A DNA stretch of 64,000 nt from JBFJKD01 sp038106145 (GCA_038106145.1 JAYODD010000009.1:1-64000), one strand, 5' to 3'; positions 34,951-45,031 are shown, numbered from the stretch's first letter. Notes: generated by a model from the sequence alone, not told the origin. Program-made: numbers and translations.

Positions 34951-35829
34951 ATGAGCTGGTTGCAACTGCGCCTCATTGTCGGGCGCGATGAGGTCGACGC
35001 TTTGCAGGATGCGCTGCTGGAAACTGGCGCTTTGTCAGTGACGCTGCAGGACAGCGGGGATGACCCGGTGCTGGAACCTGGCGTTGGGGAAACTCCTTTG
35101 TGGCACCAGGTACAGGTCACCGGCCTGTTTGCCGCCGATATTAATACCACCGACGCGATGTCGCAGCTGGCTAATCATTACGCAGGCGTTCTTCCGCCCT
35201 GCGCGTGGCAACCCCTCGACGAACAGGTTTGGGAGCGCGCCTGGATGGCGGATTACGCGCCTCTGCAGTGCGGTCGCCGGTTGTGGATATGCCCCAGTTG
35301 GTGCACGCCACCGGATCCCGCGGCGATCAATTTGATTCTCGACCCGGGCCTCGCCTTCGGCTCCGGCACGCACCCCACCACCTTCCTCTGCCTGCAGTGG
35401 CTGGACAGCCAGCCGCTCGCGGGAAAAACGGTGATCGATTATGGCTGCGGGTCTGGCATTCTCGGTATCGCCGCCCTGTTACTGGGCGCGGACCGGGTGC
35501 TCGCCGTTGACAATGATCCACAGGCACTGTTGGCAACCCGCGACAACGCCGAGCGCAACGGCATTGCCCAGCAGCGCATCAGCTGCCATCTGCCGCAACA
35601 TATGCCCGAAGTAAGTGCGCACATTGTAGTGGCCAATATTCTCGCGGCACCACTTATCGAGCTGTCGTCGACAATCTCCCGAAGTGTCGCCACCACCGGC
35701 GCCATCTGTCTGTCGGGAATTTTTGCGACCCAATTCAGCGACGTAATCAGGGCCTACGGCGACAATTTCAACTTTGACGAGCCAGTCTTTGACGATCAGT
35801 GGGTGCGCCTCACCGGAATAAAACGGTAA
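34951..35829 (+). CDS. prmA: Ribosomal protein L11 methyltransferase
   Basis: 292 residues. SAM-dependent trimethylation of L11. LILDPGLAFGSGTHPTTFLCLQWL and VIDYGCGSGILGIAALLLGA with VVANILAAPLIEL are diagnostic. It follows accC by 33 bp, the usual gammaproteobacterial order. Confidence 0.96.
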   Translation: MSWLQLRLIVGRDEVDALQDALLETGALSVTLQDSGDDPVLEPGVGETPLWHQVQVTGLFAADINTTDAMSQLANHYAGVLPPCAWQPLDEQVWERAWMADYAPLQCGRRLWICPSWCTPPDPAAINLILDPGLAFGSGTHPTTFLCLQWLDSQPLAGKTVIDYGCGSGILGIAALLLGADRVLAVDNDPQALLATRDNAERNGIAQQRISCHLPQHMPEVSAHIVVANILAAPLIELSSTISRSVATTGAICLSGIFATQFSDVIRAYGDNFNFDEPVFDDQWVRLTGIKR

Positions 35830-35899
35830 CAAACTATGCTGCCCATAAAAGCCCACCCATTGCCCGCCGGAGAGCCGACCAAGGGAAGGGAATGCCGGT

Positions 35900-37012
35900 A
35901 TGAGTGATCAGGTCACCCGCTGCCCCAACTGCCTGGTCGCGTTCAAGGTCTCCCCGGCCCAACTGCAGGCGGCCAACGGCCTGGCCAGATGCGGTGCGTG
36001 CCTGACCATTTTCGACGCGCGCAAACAACTGACAGAGCTGCCCGAAGCCCTCGCAACCAGGGAGCAAACCGCCGCGCCTGACACTGCGGCAGAAAATGAT
36101 TTTTTAATCGACGACGATTTTGATCCCGGCAACCTGGACGACAACAGTGTCCGTTCCCCCGACCTCGCCACGACGGATACCTCGACGCAAAACACTCCCG
36201 AGCAGGAAAATATTCCCGCAGCCGAGACGCCAGCCGACACTTTTGCGCTGCCCCCGGAATCTCTGCACCTTCCGGTGTGGTTGCAGGACGCCCGCCAGCC
36301 ATTAGAAACAACGCGGGAAGAGTCGCCAGTGGCGAAAGAAAAGGACACGCCTGTTGAAGCGAACGCGCATACCGACGGGTTTGAATCGCATTCGAAGCTG
36401 GACTCAACGCCCGCCTATTATGCCGACAACGCTGACGATGAGGAGGAGTCTGACCCCTACGCAGAGCTGGGTGCCACCGCAACGGTGCAGTTTGACGACG
36501 ACGAAATCCACGGCCGTAGGCCGGAGAAAACGGACCGGCGAGTGCCGCCGCTTCTGCTAAAAATTGGGATACCGCTCATCGGCGCGCTTGCCCTGCTGGC
36601 GCAATACATCTACTTCAACGTCGACCTACTGGGTAGGGAGGTTACACAGAGGCCCTGGCTGGAAAAATTTTGTCGGGTAACGGGATGTGACTTGCCGACC
36701 CTGAAAGACAACAGCCTAATTCGCAGTAGCGATCTGGTGGTGCGCACTCACCCCAGCGCCGCTGGTGCACTGCTGGTGAGTGCGGTTCTGGTCAACGACG
36801 CACCGTTTCAGCAACCGTTCCCCACGCTGCAACTGGTGTTTCAGGATCTGCAGGGCGCAGTGGTGGCCAAGCGCAGTTTTGCTCCTGATGAATATGTGCG
36901 TGGCGAACTCACTGGCGCCAAACGTATGCCGGTCCGCCAGCCGGTACGACTGGAGCTGGAAATACTCGACCCGGGCGAAACCGCCGTATCGTTTGCACTT
37001 TATATTCTGTAA
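35900..37012 (+). CDS. Zinc-ribbon and DUF3426 membrane protein
   Basis: 370 residues. An MJ0042-type zinc ribbon at the start (TRCPNCLVAFKV..LARCGACLTIFD, two CxxC), a long acidic disordered region (about 60-200), one membrane helix (LLKIGIPLIGALALLAQYIYF), and a DUF3426 domain outside. Function is not established; in Pseudomonas relatives it sits between prmA and dusB, as here. Confidence 0.85.
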   Translation: MSDQVTRCPNCLVAFKVSPAQLQAANGLARCGACLTIFDARKQLTELPEALATREQTAAPDTAAENDFLIDDDFDPGNLDDNSVRSPDLATTDTSTQNTPEQENIPAAETPADTFALPPESLHLPVWLQDARQPLETTREESPVAKEKDTPVEANAHTDGFESHSKLDSTPAYYADNADDEEESDPYAELGATATVQFDDDEIHGRRPEKTDRRVPPLLLKIGIPLIGALALLAQYIYFNVDLLGREVTQRPWLEKFCRVTGCDLPTLKDNSLIRSSDLVVRTHPSAAGALLVSAVLVNDAPFQQPFPTLQLVFQDLQGAVVAKRSFAPDEYVRGELTGAKRMPVRQPVRLELEILDPGETAVSFALYIL

Positions 37013-37107
37013 CAAAAAAATGGCCGGTTAATAGACAATCTGTCTTTCTCCGCCTCCCGTGTGCGGGTATCATGGGCGGCTTCCCTCGACAGACAACAGC
37101 TTAGCCA

Positions 37108-38127
37108 GTGGCGACCCATCCCATAAAAATCGGCCCCATTTCGATCGCGGCACCCAGCGTCCTCGCCCCCATGGCCGGGATCACGGACCTGCCTTTTCGT
37201 ACGCTTTGTCGAGCGTTGGGAGCGGGTCTGGCTCCATCGGAAATGCTGACGGCCGACACGCAATTGTGGCACACCCACAAATCTCGCCAACGTCTGCCCA
37301 ACCTCACCGAAGCACAACCGCGCAGCGTTCAGATTGTCGGCGCCGACCCCGCGCAACTGGCCGATGCCGCACGCCGCGGTGTCGCCCTGGGCGCCCAGAT
37401 CGTCGATATCAATATGGGCTGTCCCGCCAAAAAGGTGTGCAGCAAGGCCGCCGGATCGGCATTGTTGGCCGACGAGGCTCTGGTAGCAAAGATATTGAAT
37501 GCGGTGGTGAACGCGGTAGGGGTTCCGGTAACGCTCAAAATTCGCACTGGCACCTGTCCGCAGAAGCGCAACGGAGTCCGCATTGCCCGCATTGCCGAAG
37601 ATGCGGGCATTCGGGCGCTGGCCGTGCACGGCCGCACCCGCGCCTGCCGTTTTAACGGCAACGCGGAATACGACACCATCGCTGCGATCGTTGCCCGCGT
37701 GTCCATTCCGGTTTTAGCCAATGGCGACATTCGGTGCGTCGAGTCTGCGGCGGCCGTTCTGCACCATACCGGCGCCGCGGGACTGATGATCGGCCGGGGC
37801 GCCCAGGGTAACCCCTGGCTATTCCGGGAGATCAACCACTATCTGCGGCATAGGACACGGCTGCCGCCACCCGATTTGCAAGAAATATTCGCCGTCCTGC
37901 GGGCACATTTGCGCGCCATTCACGATTATTACGGGGAACATCTGGGCGTGCGTATCGCGCGCAAACACCTCGGCTGGTATCTGGTACGTATGCCCAACGG
38001 CGAGGCACTGCGTCAGCAATTCAACACACTGCCTGCTTGCGGGGAACAAAACGATTTTGTTGAAACCTTATCGGAACAAACATTGTCCGCAAACCTATTA
38101 CAAAAACGACGGGATGAAGCCGCATGA
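37108..38127 (+). CDS. dusB: tRNA-dihydrouridine synthase B
   Basis: FMN enzyme that reduces uridine in the tRNA D-loop. 339 residues. APMAGITDLPFRTLCRALGAG, the catalytic Cys in DINMGCPAKKVCSKAAGSAL, and VHGRTRACRFNGNAEYDTI are present. GTG start at 37108. Its end overlaps the fis start by 4 bp (ATGA), so translation is coupled, as in E. coli dusB-fis. Confidence 0.96.
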   Translation: MATHPIKIGPISIAAPSVLAPMAGITDLPFRTLCRALGAGLAPSEMLTADTQLWHTHKSRQRLPNLTEAQPRSVQIVGADPAQLADAARRGVALGAQIVDINMGCPAKKVCSKAAGSALLADEALVAKILNAVVNAVGVPVTLKIRTGTCPQKRNGVRIARIAEDAGIRALAVHGRTRACRFNGNAEYDTIAAIVARVSIPVLANGDIRCVESAAAVLHHTGAAGLMIGRGAQGNPWLFREINHYLRHRTRLPPPDLQEIFAVLRAHLRAIHDYYGEHLGVRIARKHLGWYLVRMPNGEALRQQFNTLPACGEQNDFVETLSEQTLSANLLQKRRDEAA

Positions 38128-38432
38128 GCACCATGAACACCTTCAGGTTCCACACCGACACCGCAGGCAACACCGACGACGGCGAAAATTCGGAAAAAAC
38201 CCAGCATCACTCCCTGCACAAATGCGCGGAAGCGGCACTGACCCGATATTTTGATCACCTGGACGGCGAGGCGACCACCAACCTTTACCAACTGGTATTG
38301 CAGGAGGTCGAAACACCCCTGCTGGCGGCTGTGATGAAACACACCCGCAATAACCAGAGCAAAGCCTCCGCCATGCTCGGCCTTAACCGCGGCACATTGC
38401 GCAAGAAACTGAAACAGTACAACCTGCTTTAA
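38124..38432 (+). CDS. fis: Nucleoid protein and regulator Fis
   Basis: 102 residues. The C-terminal helix-turn-helix (NNQSKASAMLGLNRGTLRKKLKQYNLL) is nearly invariant in Fis. The N-terminal beta-hairpin arm is more variable. Fis bends DNA and activates rRNA promoters in fast growth, so it could act on the rrn promoters of this window. Confidence 0.96.
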   Translation: MSTMNTFRFHTDTAGNTDDGENSEKTQHHSLHKCAEAALTRYFDHLDGEATTNLYQLVLQEVETPLLAAVMKHTRNNQSKASAMLGLNRGTLRKKLKQYNLL

Positions 38433-38461
38433 ATTTTCGTTCCCCGGACAACGACCAAACC

Positions 38462-40051
38462 ATGACAGCACCTATTACCGACATTCAGCGCGCGTTGATC
38501 AGCGTGTCTGACAAGACTGGAATTGTTGATTTTGCGCGGGCCCTGCACGGCATGGGGGTGGAAATTCTCTCCACCGGCGGCACCTATCGCCTGCTGACGG
38601 ACAACCAGATACCGGCCATTGAAGTGGCGGCCCACACCGGCTCGCCGGAAATCATGGACGGCCGTGTCAAAACCCTGCATCCCAAAATTCATGGCGGTAT
38701 TCTCGGGCGACGCGGCATCGACGACGAGGTGATGCGCGAACAAGGTATCGCTGCCATCGACATGGTGGTGGTCAACCTGTACCCCTTCGAGGCAACGGTT
38801 GCCCATCCGGATTGCGACCTCGAGACGGCCATCGAAAACATCGATATCGGCGGGCCGACCATGGTGCGCGCCGCCGCCAAGAATCACGCCCATGTCGCCA
38901 TCGTCGTTAACGCCAGCGACTACAGCGCCGTGCTGGAAGAAATCCGGCTGAGTGGCGGCCTGTGTTTCGACACCCGCTTTAACCTGGCAACCAGGGCGTT
39001 TGAACACACCGCGGCCTACGACGGCGCCATCGCCAATTACCTGGGCGCGCGGCTGGTGGAAAGTGATCGGGCAGACAACCGGAGCGAAACCTTTCCGCGC
39101 ACCTGGAACACACAATTTATCCGCTCCCAGGTAATGCGCTACGGTGAAAACCCCCATCAAAAATCGGCTTTTTATCTGGAAAAAAATCCGCCCGAGGCCA
39201 GCATCGCCACTGCCCGCCAATTGCAGGGGAAAGAACTGTCCTACAACAATATCGCCGATACCGATGCCGCACTGGAATGTGTAAAACAGTTTGACGACCC
39301 CTGCTGTGTGATCGTGAAACACGCCAACCCCTGCGGCGTAGCCGTGGCCGAAACCATCCGGGAAGCCTACGAACTGGCATTTGCCACCGATCCGGAATCA
39401 GCCTTTGGTGGCATCATCGCGTTTAACCGCGAACTGGATGCCGACACCGCACAAGCCATTGTCGAGCGCCAGTTCGTGGAAGTCATTATTGCGCCAACGG
39501 TGTCCGCTGACGCTGTAGAAATTACCGCCGCCAAGAAAAATGTACGCCTGCTCAGTTGTGGTCAATGGCCGACTGCCCGATCTGCCGACTGGGACTACAA
39601 GCGCGTCAGCGGCGGATTGCTGGTTCAGGAAAAAGATATCGCCATGGTCGGTGCCGCCGACCTTACCATCGCGAGCGCGAGAAAACCTGACCCACAGGAA
39701 ATGCGCGACCTGATGTTCGCCTGGCGGGTGGCCAAATTTGTGAAATCAAATGCCATTGTCTACGCCCGCAACAACCGCACCATCGGTGTTGGCGCCGGAC
39801 AGATGAGCCGTATAAACTCGGCGCGCATCGCCGCCATCAAAGCCGAACAGGCGGAGTTGGTCGTCAAGGGGGCAGTGATGGCGTCCGACGCGTTCTTCCC
39901 GTTTCGCGATGGCATCGACAATGCGGCTGCCGCAGGAATTGTCGCGGTCATTCAGCCGGGGGGATCAGTCCGGGACGAGGAGGTGATCGCAGCGGCTAAC
40001 GAAAACAACATGGCCATGGTGTTCACCGGCATGCGGCATTTTCGGCATTAG
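38462..40051 (+). CDS. purH: Bifunctional AICAR transformylase / IMP cyclohydrolase
   Basis: Last two steps of IMP synthesis. 529 residues: the cyclohydrolase domain first (ALISVSDKTGIVDFARAL, STGGTYRLL, GRVKTLHPKIHGG) and the transformylase domain after about residue 200 (QGKELSYNNIADTDAAL, CVIVKHANPCGVA). It is usually followed directly by purD; here three features lie between them. Confidence 0.98.
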   Translation: MTAPITDIQRALISVSDKTGIVDFARALHGMGVEILSTGGTYRLLTDNQIPAIEVAAHTGSPEIMDGRVKTLHPKIHGGILGRRGIDDEVMREQGIAAIDMVVVNLYPFEATVAHPDCDLETAIENIDIGGPTMVRAAAKNHAHVAIVVNASDYSAVLEEIRLSGGLCFDTRFNLATRAFEHTAAYDGAIANYLGARLVESDRADNRSETFPRTWNTQFIRSQVMRYGENPHQKSAFYLEKNPPEASIATARQLQGKELSYNNIADTDAALECVKQFDDPCCVIVKHANPCGVAVAETIREAYELAFATDPESAFGGIIAFNRELDADTAQAIVERQFVEVIIAPTVSADAVEITAAKKNVRLLSCGQWPTARSADWDYKRVSGGLLVQEKDIAMVGAADLTIASARKPDPQEMRDLMFAWRVAKFVKSNAIVYARNNRTIGVGAGQMSRINSARIAAIKAEQAELVVKGAVMASDAFFPFRDGIDNAAAAGIVAVIQPGGSVRDEEVIAAANENNMAMVFTGMRHFRH

Positions 40052-40072
40052 TTGCAACTTTTCCCGTGGCTT

Positions 40073-40327
40073 TCAGGCCAGGTGGCGCTGCTGCTGATTA
40101 GGCAGGGTGCCATCAGAACTCTCGATCCACGTAAAACGTTTACAGGATGCGCCATCCCGCTCCACGGTATCGAGAAACATCGCCAGGGGGCGAATCCAGA
40201 CGCCCCGTTCGCCATATAACGCCCGGTACACCACCTGCTGCTCCTGTGTTTCGCTGTGCGTTCCCACTTCAAGTACCTCGTAGAGGTTGCCCTTGAAATG
40301 GCGATAGATTCCCTTTTTTACCGTCAT
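40073..40327 (-). CDS. DUF1653 family protein
   Basis: 84 residues. KKGIYRHFKGNLYEVLEVGTHSETQEQQVVYRALYG and GVWIRPLAMF..TVERDG are typical DUF1653. The domain is an SH3-like small beta fold of unknown function. I chose the ATG at 40327 with GGAAGG 6 nt before it. It is on the opposite strand to purH and purD. Confidence 0.88.
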   Translation of the reverse strand: MTVKKGIYRHFKGNLYEVLEVGTHSETQEQQVVYRALYGERGVWIRPLAMFLDTVERDGASCKRFTWIESSDGTLPNQQQRHLA

Positions 40328-40456
40328 CGCCAACCTTCCATTTTCGACCCTACTGCAATCATGGTAGGCTTATCTTAACCCGATAATTTGTCCAGCCGAT
40401 ACCGTCTTTGGCGACCGTCTGCCAAATTTTTTGCCTGTCCCGCGAGAGACTCCTGC

Positions 40457-41591
40457 ATGACGACAAGTAATAATTTATNNNNNNNNNNTTGCGCCCTATC
40501 GCCACGATCAACTGGTGCTGCCCAATCGCATTGTCATGGCGCCCATGACCCGCAATCGCTCACCGGGGAATATTCCCGGGCCAGATGTTGCAGCCTACTA
40601 TCGCCGCCGCGCACAGGGTGGAGTGGGCCTGATCATTACCGAGGGCACACACATTAATCACCCCTCGGCCAGCGCCTACGTCGACGTGCCCTTTTTCTAC
40701 GGGGAACAAGCACTTGCAGGATGGCAACAGGTGGTCGACGAGGTGCACGCGGCCGGGGGCAAGATCGCGCCCCAATTGTGGCACGTGGGCGCCCTGCGCG
40801 GCCTCGGATTACCCGGCACGTCGCTGGAACCGTACCCGAATGTCCCGGCTTTTACCCCTTCCGGGCTACTGAAACCCGGCCGACCCAGTGGCCATAGCAT
40901 GAGCCAGAAAGATATCGACGACATTGTCGCCGCCTTCGCCCAGGGAGCCGCCGATGCCCAGCGCCTAGGCTGCGACGCTGTCGAGTTGCACGGCGCCCAT
41001 GGTTATCTGATCGACCAGTTTTTCTGGGAAGGCACCAACCAGCGCCGCGATCATTACGGCGGCAGTATCGAAAAACGTACGCAATTTGCCGTGGATATTG
41101 TCAGTACCGTGCGCGCTCGCATCGGAGCCGAAATGCCAATTATTTTGCGTTTTTCCCAGTGGAAACTGGTGGATTATAACGCCCGCCTGGCGCACTCGCC
41201 GCAGGAACTGGAGCGGTTTCTCGCGCCCCTCGTCGGTGCCGGAGTGGATGTATTCCACTGCAGCACGCGGCGTTTTTGGGAGCCGGAATTTGCGGATTCC
41301 GATCTTAATTTGGCGGGGTGGACCAAGAAATTAACCGGCAAACCCACCATCACTGTCGGCAGTGTGAGCCTCGATCAGGATTTTATTGACGAACGGGAGC
41401 GCGGTATTTCCACCCACGCCGAACCCGCCTCACTGCGCAATCTGTCATCGTTATTGGAGCGGGGAGATTTCGATCTGGTGGCGGTGGGCCGCGCGCTGAT
41501 TTCCAATCCGGACTGGCCCCTGCTGGTCAAGGACGGGCGCGAAGGAGAGCTACTGGCCTACGACAAGGCCAGTCTTGAACATCTCATTTAG
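40457..41591 (+). CDS. Old yellow enzyme family NADH:flavin oxidoreductase (split by N gap)
   Basis: FMN ene-reductase of about 374 residues. PNRIVMAPMTRNRS, PQLWHVGALRG, HGAHGYLIDQFFWEGTNQRRDHYGGS and VGRALISNPDW are OYE signatures. The gene is interrupted by ten Ns near its start. The ATG at 40457 reads MTTSNNL into the gap, and after the gap the OYE frame starts APYRHDQLVLPN. The two frames do not match across ten bases. If the Ns are removed the codons join as TTA-TTT-GCG, giving MTTSNNLFAPYRHDQL in frame, a normal OYE start. So the gene is probably intact in the organism. Substrate not known; relatives reduce enones, nitro compounds or morphinones. Confidence 0.88.
40479..40488. other. 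Assembly gap (10 Ns)
   Basis: The only ambiguous bases in the window. The flanking frames fit best with a true gap of 0 bases (or another length congruent to 0 modulo 3), so ten is probably a default spacer. Confidence 0.95.
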
Positions 41592-41705
41592 CCCCTCTAA
41601 CCGGGGATTGACAGGCATGCAGGGCGCAATCAATCCAGTGTTTTTTGCCGCGGCAAGTTTACGCGGTTACAATTGCCGCCGTCTTTTCCCAGTCGATTAT
41701 CTACC

Positions 41706-42989
41706 ATGAAAGTACTGATTATAGGTGGCGGCGGGCGCGAACATGCGCTGGCCTGGAAAGCTGCGCAAAGCGCCGACGTCGATAAGGTTTATGTGGCGCC
41801 AGGCAACGCCGGAACGGCCCTCGAGCCCACCCTCGAGAACATTCCCATCGACGTGGATGACTTCGCCGCACTGGCGTCCTTTGCCGCGGAACATCAGGTG
41901 GCGCTGACCATCGTCGGACCGGAAGTACCACTGGTGGCAGGCATCGTCGATTATTTTCAGGCCCGCGGTCTGCGTATCTTTGGCCCCAGCAAGGGTGCCG
42001 CGCAACTGGAGGGCTCCAAGGCCTTTACCAAGGATTTTCTGGCCCGCCACGGCATCCCCACTGGCGACTATCAAGCTTTCACCGACGTGCAGGCTGCCAT
42101 TGGCTACGTGCGCGAAAAAGGCGCCCCCATCGTCATTAAGGCGGATGGTCTCGCCGCCGGAAAAGGCGTGATTGTGGCCATGAATCTGGAGGAAGCGGAA
42201 GCGGCCGTACAGGATATGCTGGCCGGGAATAGCTTCGGGGAGGCCGGGCACCGGGTGGTGATCGAGGAATTTCTCGCGGGCGAGGAGGCCAGCTTTATCG
42301 TGATGGTGGACGGTATCAACGCCCTGCCCATGGCCACCAGCCAGGATCATAAACGGGTGGGCGACGGCGACACCGGCCCCAATACCGGCGGCATGGGCGC
42401 TTACTCCCCGGCGCCGGTGGTCACGGCATCAGTACACCGCAGGATCATGGAACAAGTGATTCTGCCCACCGTGCGCGGCATGGCCGCCGAGGGCAACGAC
42501 TACACGGGGTTTTTGTATGCGGGCCTGATGATTTCCCCCGACGGATCGCCCAAGGTGATTGAGTACAACTGTCGTTTTGGGGATCCGGAAACACAACCGA
42601 TCATGCTGCGTCTGAAATCCGATCTGGTGGGGTTGTGCAACGCCGCCCTCGAACAGCGGCTCGATGCCGTCGATATCGAGTGGGATGAACGTAAGGCGCT
42701 GGGCGTGGTGATGGCCGCGGGAGGCTACCCCGGTACTTACCACAAGGGCAACATTGTTCATGGCCTGCCAGCAGAAAGCGCGGAGACCAAGGTGTTTCAC
42801 GCCGGCACGCAACTGATCAATGGCCAGGTCGCCACTCAGGGCGGGCGGGTGCTGTGCGTGACGGCCCTGGGCGACACGGTGTCAGCGGCGCAACAAAAAG
42901 CCTATGAAGTAGCCGAGAAAATTCACTGGACCGGCAGTTTTTACCGCACCGACATCGGCTACCGGGCCATGGCACGGGAAAAAAATTAG
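41706..42989 (+). CDS. purD: Phosphoribosylamine-glycine ligase
   Basis: Second step of purine synthesis, making GAR. 427 residues of the ATP-grasp fold: KVLIIGGGGREHALAWK, GPSKGAAQLEGSKAFTKDFLARHGIPTG, DHKRVGDGDTGPNTGGMGAYSPAP and EYNCRFGDPETQ. I chose the ATG at 41706, which starts at the nucleotide-binding strand. Confidence 0.97.
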   Translation: MKVLIIGGGGREHALAWKAAQSADVDKVYVAPGNAGTALEPTLENIPIDVDDFAALASFAAEHQVALTIVGPEVPLVAGIVDYFQARGLRIFGPSKGAAQLEGSKAFTKDFLARHGIPTGDYQAFTDVQAAIGYVREKGAPIVIKADGLAAGKGVIVAMNLEEAEAAVQDMLAGNSFGEAGHRVVIEEFLAGEEASFIVMVDGINALPMATSQDHKRVGDGDTGPNTGGMGAYSPAPVVTASVHRRIMEQVILPTVRGMAAEGNDYTGFLYAGLMISPDGSPKVIEYNCRFGDPETQPIMLRLKSDLVGLCNAALEQRLDAVDIEWDERKALGVVMAAGGYPGTYHKGNIVHGLPAESAETKVFHAGTQLINGQVATQGGRVLCVTALGDTVSAAQQKAYEVAEKIHWTGSFYRTDIGYRAMAREKN

Positions 42990-43000
42990 CAAAAAAAGAG

Positions 43001-43240
43001 TTACACCCGCGCTCTCTTGCGTGCCGGCGACCTCCGCCGCAGGGCATGGACGCCCTCCGCCATTACCGCCAACGTCGGACTGGTGCTGGCGATCTCTTCA
43101 AGCAGCAGCGTGTCGTTTACGTCAACATCATCGCTGGCGCCAGTACCGGGCCAGCACGGCGGCCTGTTCAATTTCCGCACCGGAAAATCCCGCGCTGATC
43201 ACCCCCGGTTGCAGCAGTTCCAGGGCCGTTGTTCACTACG
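43001..43240 (-). pseudogene. Decayed C-terminus of a Ycf46-like AAA+ ATPase
   Basis: No intact gene covers this stretch. On the minus strand one frame reads LQPGVISAGFSGAEIEQAAVLARYW and then stops. A second frame continues with VDVNDTLLLEEIASTSPTLAVMAEGVHALRRR and ends at a TAA at 43001. Together they match the end of Ycf46-type AAA+ ATPases (GFSGAEIEQAVV..., then LLxEIxxTxPLSVxMAExIxALR). At least one frameshift separates them and the rest of the ATPase is missing. The assignment is from remembered family motifs. Confidence 0.5.
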
Positions 43241-43299
43241 GGTTTTCAGGACAACCAAAGCAGGATCTACTACCAGACCCGGATCGCGAGCGTCCTGCT

Positions 43300-44244
43300 T
43301 CAGCGCTCTATGCTCTGCAGCCAGACAGACAGGCCCTGGGCGTTAAGCGCCATGTCGCTGGCCAACAATTGTTGCGCCGCCGCTACGCCCAGTTCCGGCG
43401 CGCAACCCAGTAAGCCCTCCAGTTCCCGCTGACTAATCGCTGCGCAAATTGCGGCCTGCGGCGCCGCACTGTTGCGGTGGGTCAGGGCAATGTCCCGGTA
43501 AGCCAGAATCCCCGCGCGCAGCAGCTCGGCCATAGCCGCGGGATTTTCCAGCAGGCAAAAATGAGTCAGATAAATGCGCTGTGGCTGGTAGCTCATCAAT
43601 AGCTCCAATGACGCGAGGAACTTATCCGGGTCAAACTGTACCGGCGTCGTGGTTGGAATCAGGTAGCGGCCGTTACTGCCAGCCATTTCCGGGTAGGACA
43701 GCCCGAAGTTATCGCCGCTAAACCAGCCTTCGCTGTGCCCATCCCAGATACAGAAATGGTGTTCGGCGTGGCCCGGCGTATGGCGTATCAACAACTTGCG
43801 GCCCGCCAGATCGAGCACAGTCTGGTCCTGCGCCGCCTCGATTCGATCGGCCGGCACAGGAACTATTTCTCCGTAGAGCGCCTCAAATTTCCCGCGCCCG
43901 TACACCGCAATTGAGCCCGCCACCAGGCGCGCTGGATCCACCAGGTGTCGCGCCCCCCGTGGATGTACAACCAACGTGGCCTCTGGCAACACCTGCATCA
44001 ACCGACCGACCCCTCCGGCGTGATCGAGATGGACGTGGGTGGGGATCACGTAGCGCACCTGCTCCGGGCGCACATTTTTCTGTGCCAGCAAGGTTTCGAT
44101 ACGGGGGACCGTCGCGTTAATGCCGGTCTCGATGATGGCCGCCTGGTCGCCGTGTTCCAGCAGGTAGCAACAGGCGCCGCCGGGGCGTACATAGTCTGCG
44201 TCGATACAGGTTATGCCGTAACCCAGATCCGTGTATTGAGCCAT
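43300..44244 (-). CDS. MBL-fold metallo-hydrolase
   Basis: 314 residues. The metal-binding THVHLDHAGG motif, HTPGHAEHHFCIWD, and FSGDNFGLS give the usual His/Asp ligands of a metallo-beta-lactamase fold. The C-terminal helical extension is variable. It is probably a hydrolase of a thioester or similar; the substrate cannot be said. It starts 76 bp from coq7 on the opposite strand. Confidence 0.85.
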   Translation of the reverse strand: MAQYTDLGYGITCIDADYVRPGGACCYLLEHGDQAAIIETGINATVPRIETLLAQKNVRPEQVRYVIPTHVHLDHAGGVGRLMQVLPEATLVVHPRGARHLVDPARLVAGSIAVYGRGKFEALYGEIVPVPADRIEAAQDQTVLDLAGRKLLIRHTPGHAEHHFCIWDGHSEGWFSGDNFGLSYPEMAGSNGRYLIPTTTPVQFDPDKFLASLELLMSYQPQRIYLTHFCLLENPAAMAELLRAGILAYRDIALTHRNSAAPQAAICAAISQRELEGLLGCAPELGVAAAQQLLASDMALNAQGLSVWLQSIER

Positions 44245-44320
44245 TCGAGAATTTTCCGCTTTCCCTTTGGCCGGACATTTTAGCTACAATTGACCCAGGC
44301 AGACACCGGGGACTTTTACC

Positions 44321-44965
44321 ATGCCCGACCGTTATTTATCACCGCTTGATCAACTGCTGGTGGCTTCCGACAAAGCCCTGCGCATCCTTGCCGGAGTCAA
44401 CTCGGCCGCCGGTAAGAAATCGCCCGGGGAAAACAGCGCGGATGGATCTCTCGACGCAACCCAAAAGCGCCACGCGGCGGGACTCATGCGGGTCAATCAC
44501 AGCGGTGAAATCTGCGCCCAGGCGCTGTATCAGGGACAGGCGCTCACCGCAAAACTGGCTGACACCCGCGAGCAAATGGAGCGGGCCGCCGCTGAAGAGC
44601 TGGACCATCTCGCCTGGTGCGAGCAACGGTTACAGGAACTCGATAGTCGCCCCAGCGTACTTAACCCCCTGTGGTACGCGATGTCGTTTGCGATTGGCGC
44701 CACGGCCGGTTTGATAAACGATAGGCTCAGTTTAGGATTTGTCGCTGCCACCGAGGAACAGGTGTGCCAGCATTTGCAAAAGCACCTGCAGCAATTACCC
44801 GCGGACGACCACAAAAGCCGCGCAGTGGTGGAACAAATGCTCAGCGATGAAGCCGGGCATGCCGAAACGGCCAGACAGGCGGGTGGAGTGACGTTTCCTG
44901 ATCCGGTAAAAAAAGCCATGACACTGGCGTCCGCAGTGATGACCCGCAGCAGTTATGTCATCTAG
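44321..44965 (+). CDS. coq7: Demethoxyubiquinone hydroxylase Coq7
   Basis: Di-iron mono-oxygenase for the late hydroxylation in ubiquinone synthesis. 214 residues. RVNHSGEICAQALYQGQ, EELDHLAWCEQRL and DEAGHAETARQ supply the carboxylate/His iron ligands. Coq7 replaces UbiF in Pseudomonas-type bacteria. Confidence 0.95.
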   Translation: MPDRYLSPLDQLLVASDKALRILAGVNSAAGKKSPGENSADGSLDATQKRHAAGLMRVNHSGEICAQALYQGQALTAKLADTREQMERAAAEELDHLAWCEQRLQELDSRPSVLNPLWYAMSFAIGATAGLINDRLSLGFVAATEEQVCQHLQKHLQQLPADDHKSRAVVEQMLSDEAGHAETARQAGGVTFPDPVKKAMTLASAVMTRSSYVI

Positions 44966-45031
44966 ACTCACGTCGACAGGGGTTGCCAGCCCGCTACAAC
45001 CAGACAGGACCTTTTTAGCCGCCCGACCGGT

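Noticed and set aside
42817..43413. Plus- and minus-strand frames of about 76-130 residues between purD and the MBL gene
   Set aside because: The plus-strand frames lack motifs and starts; the region is better explained as a decayed minus-strand ATPase.
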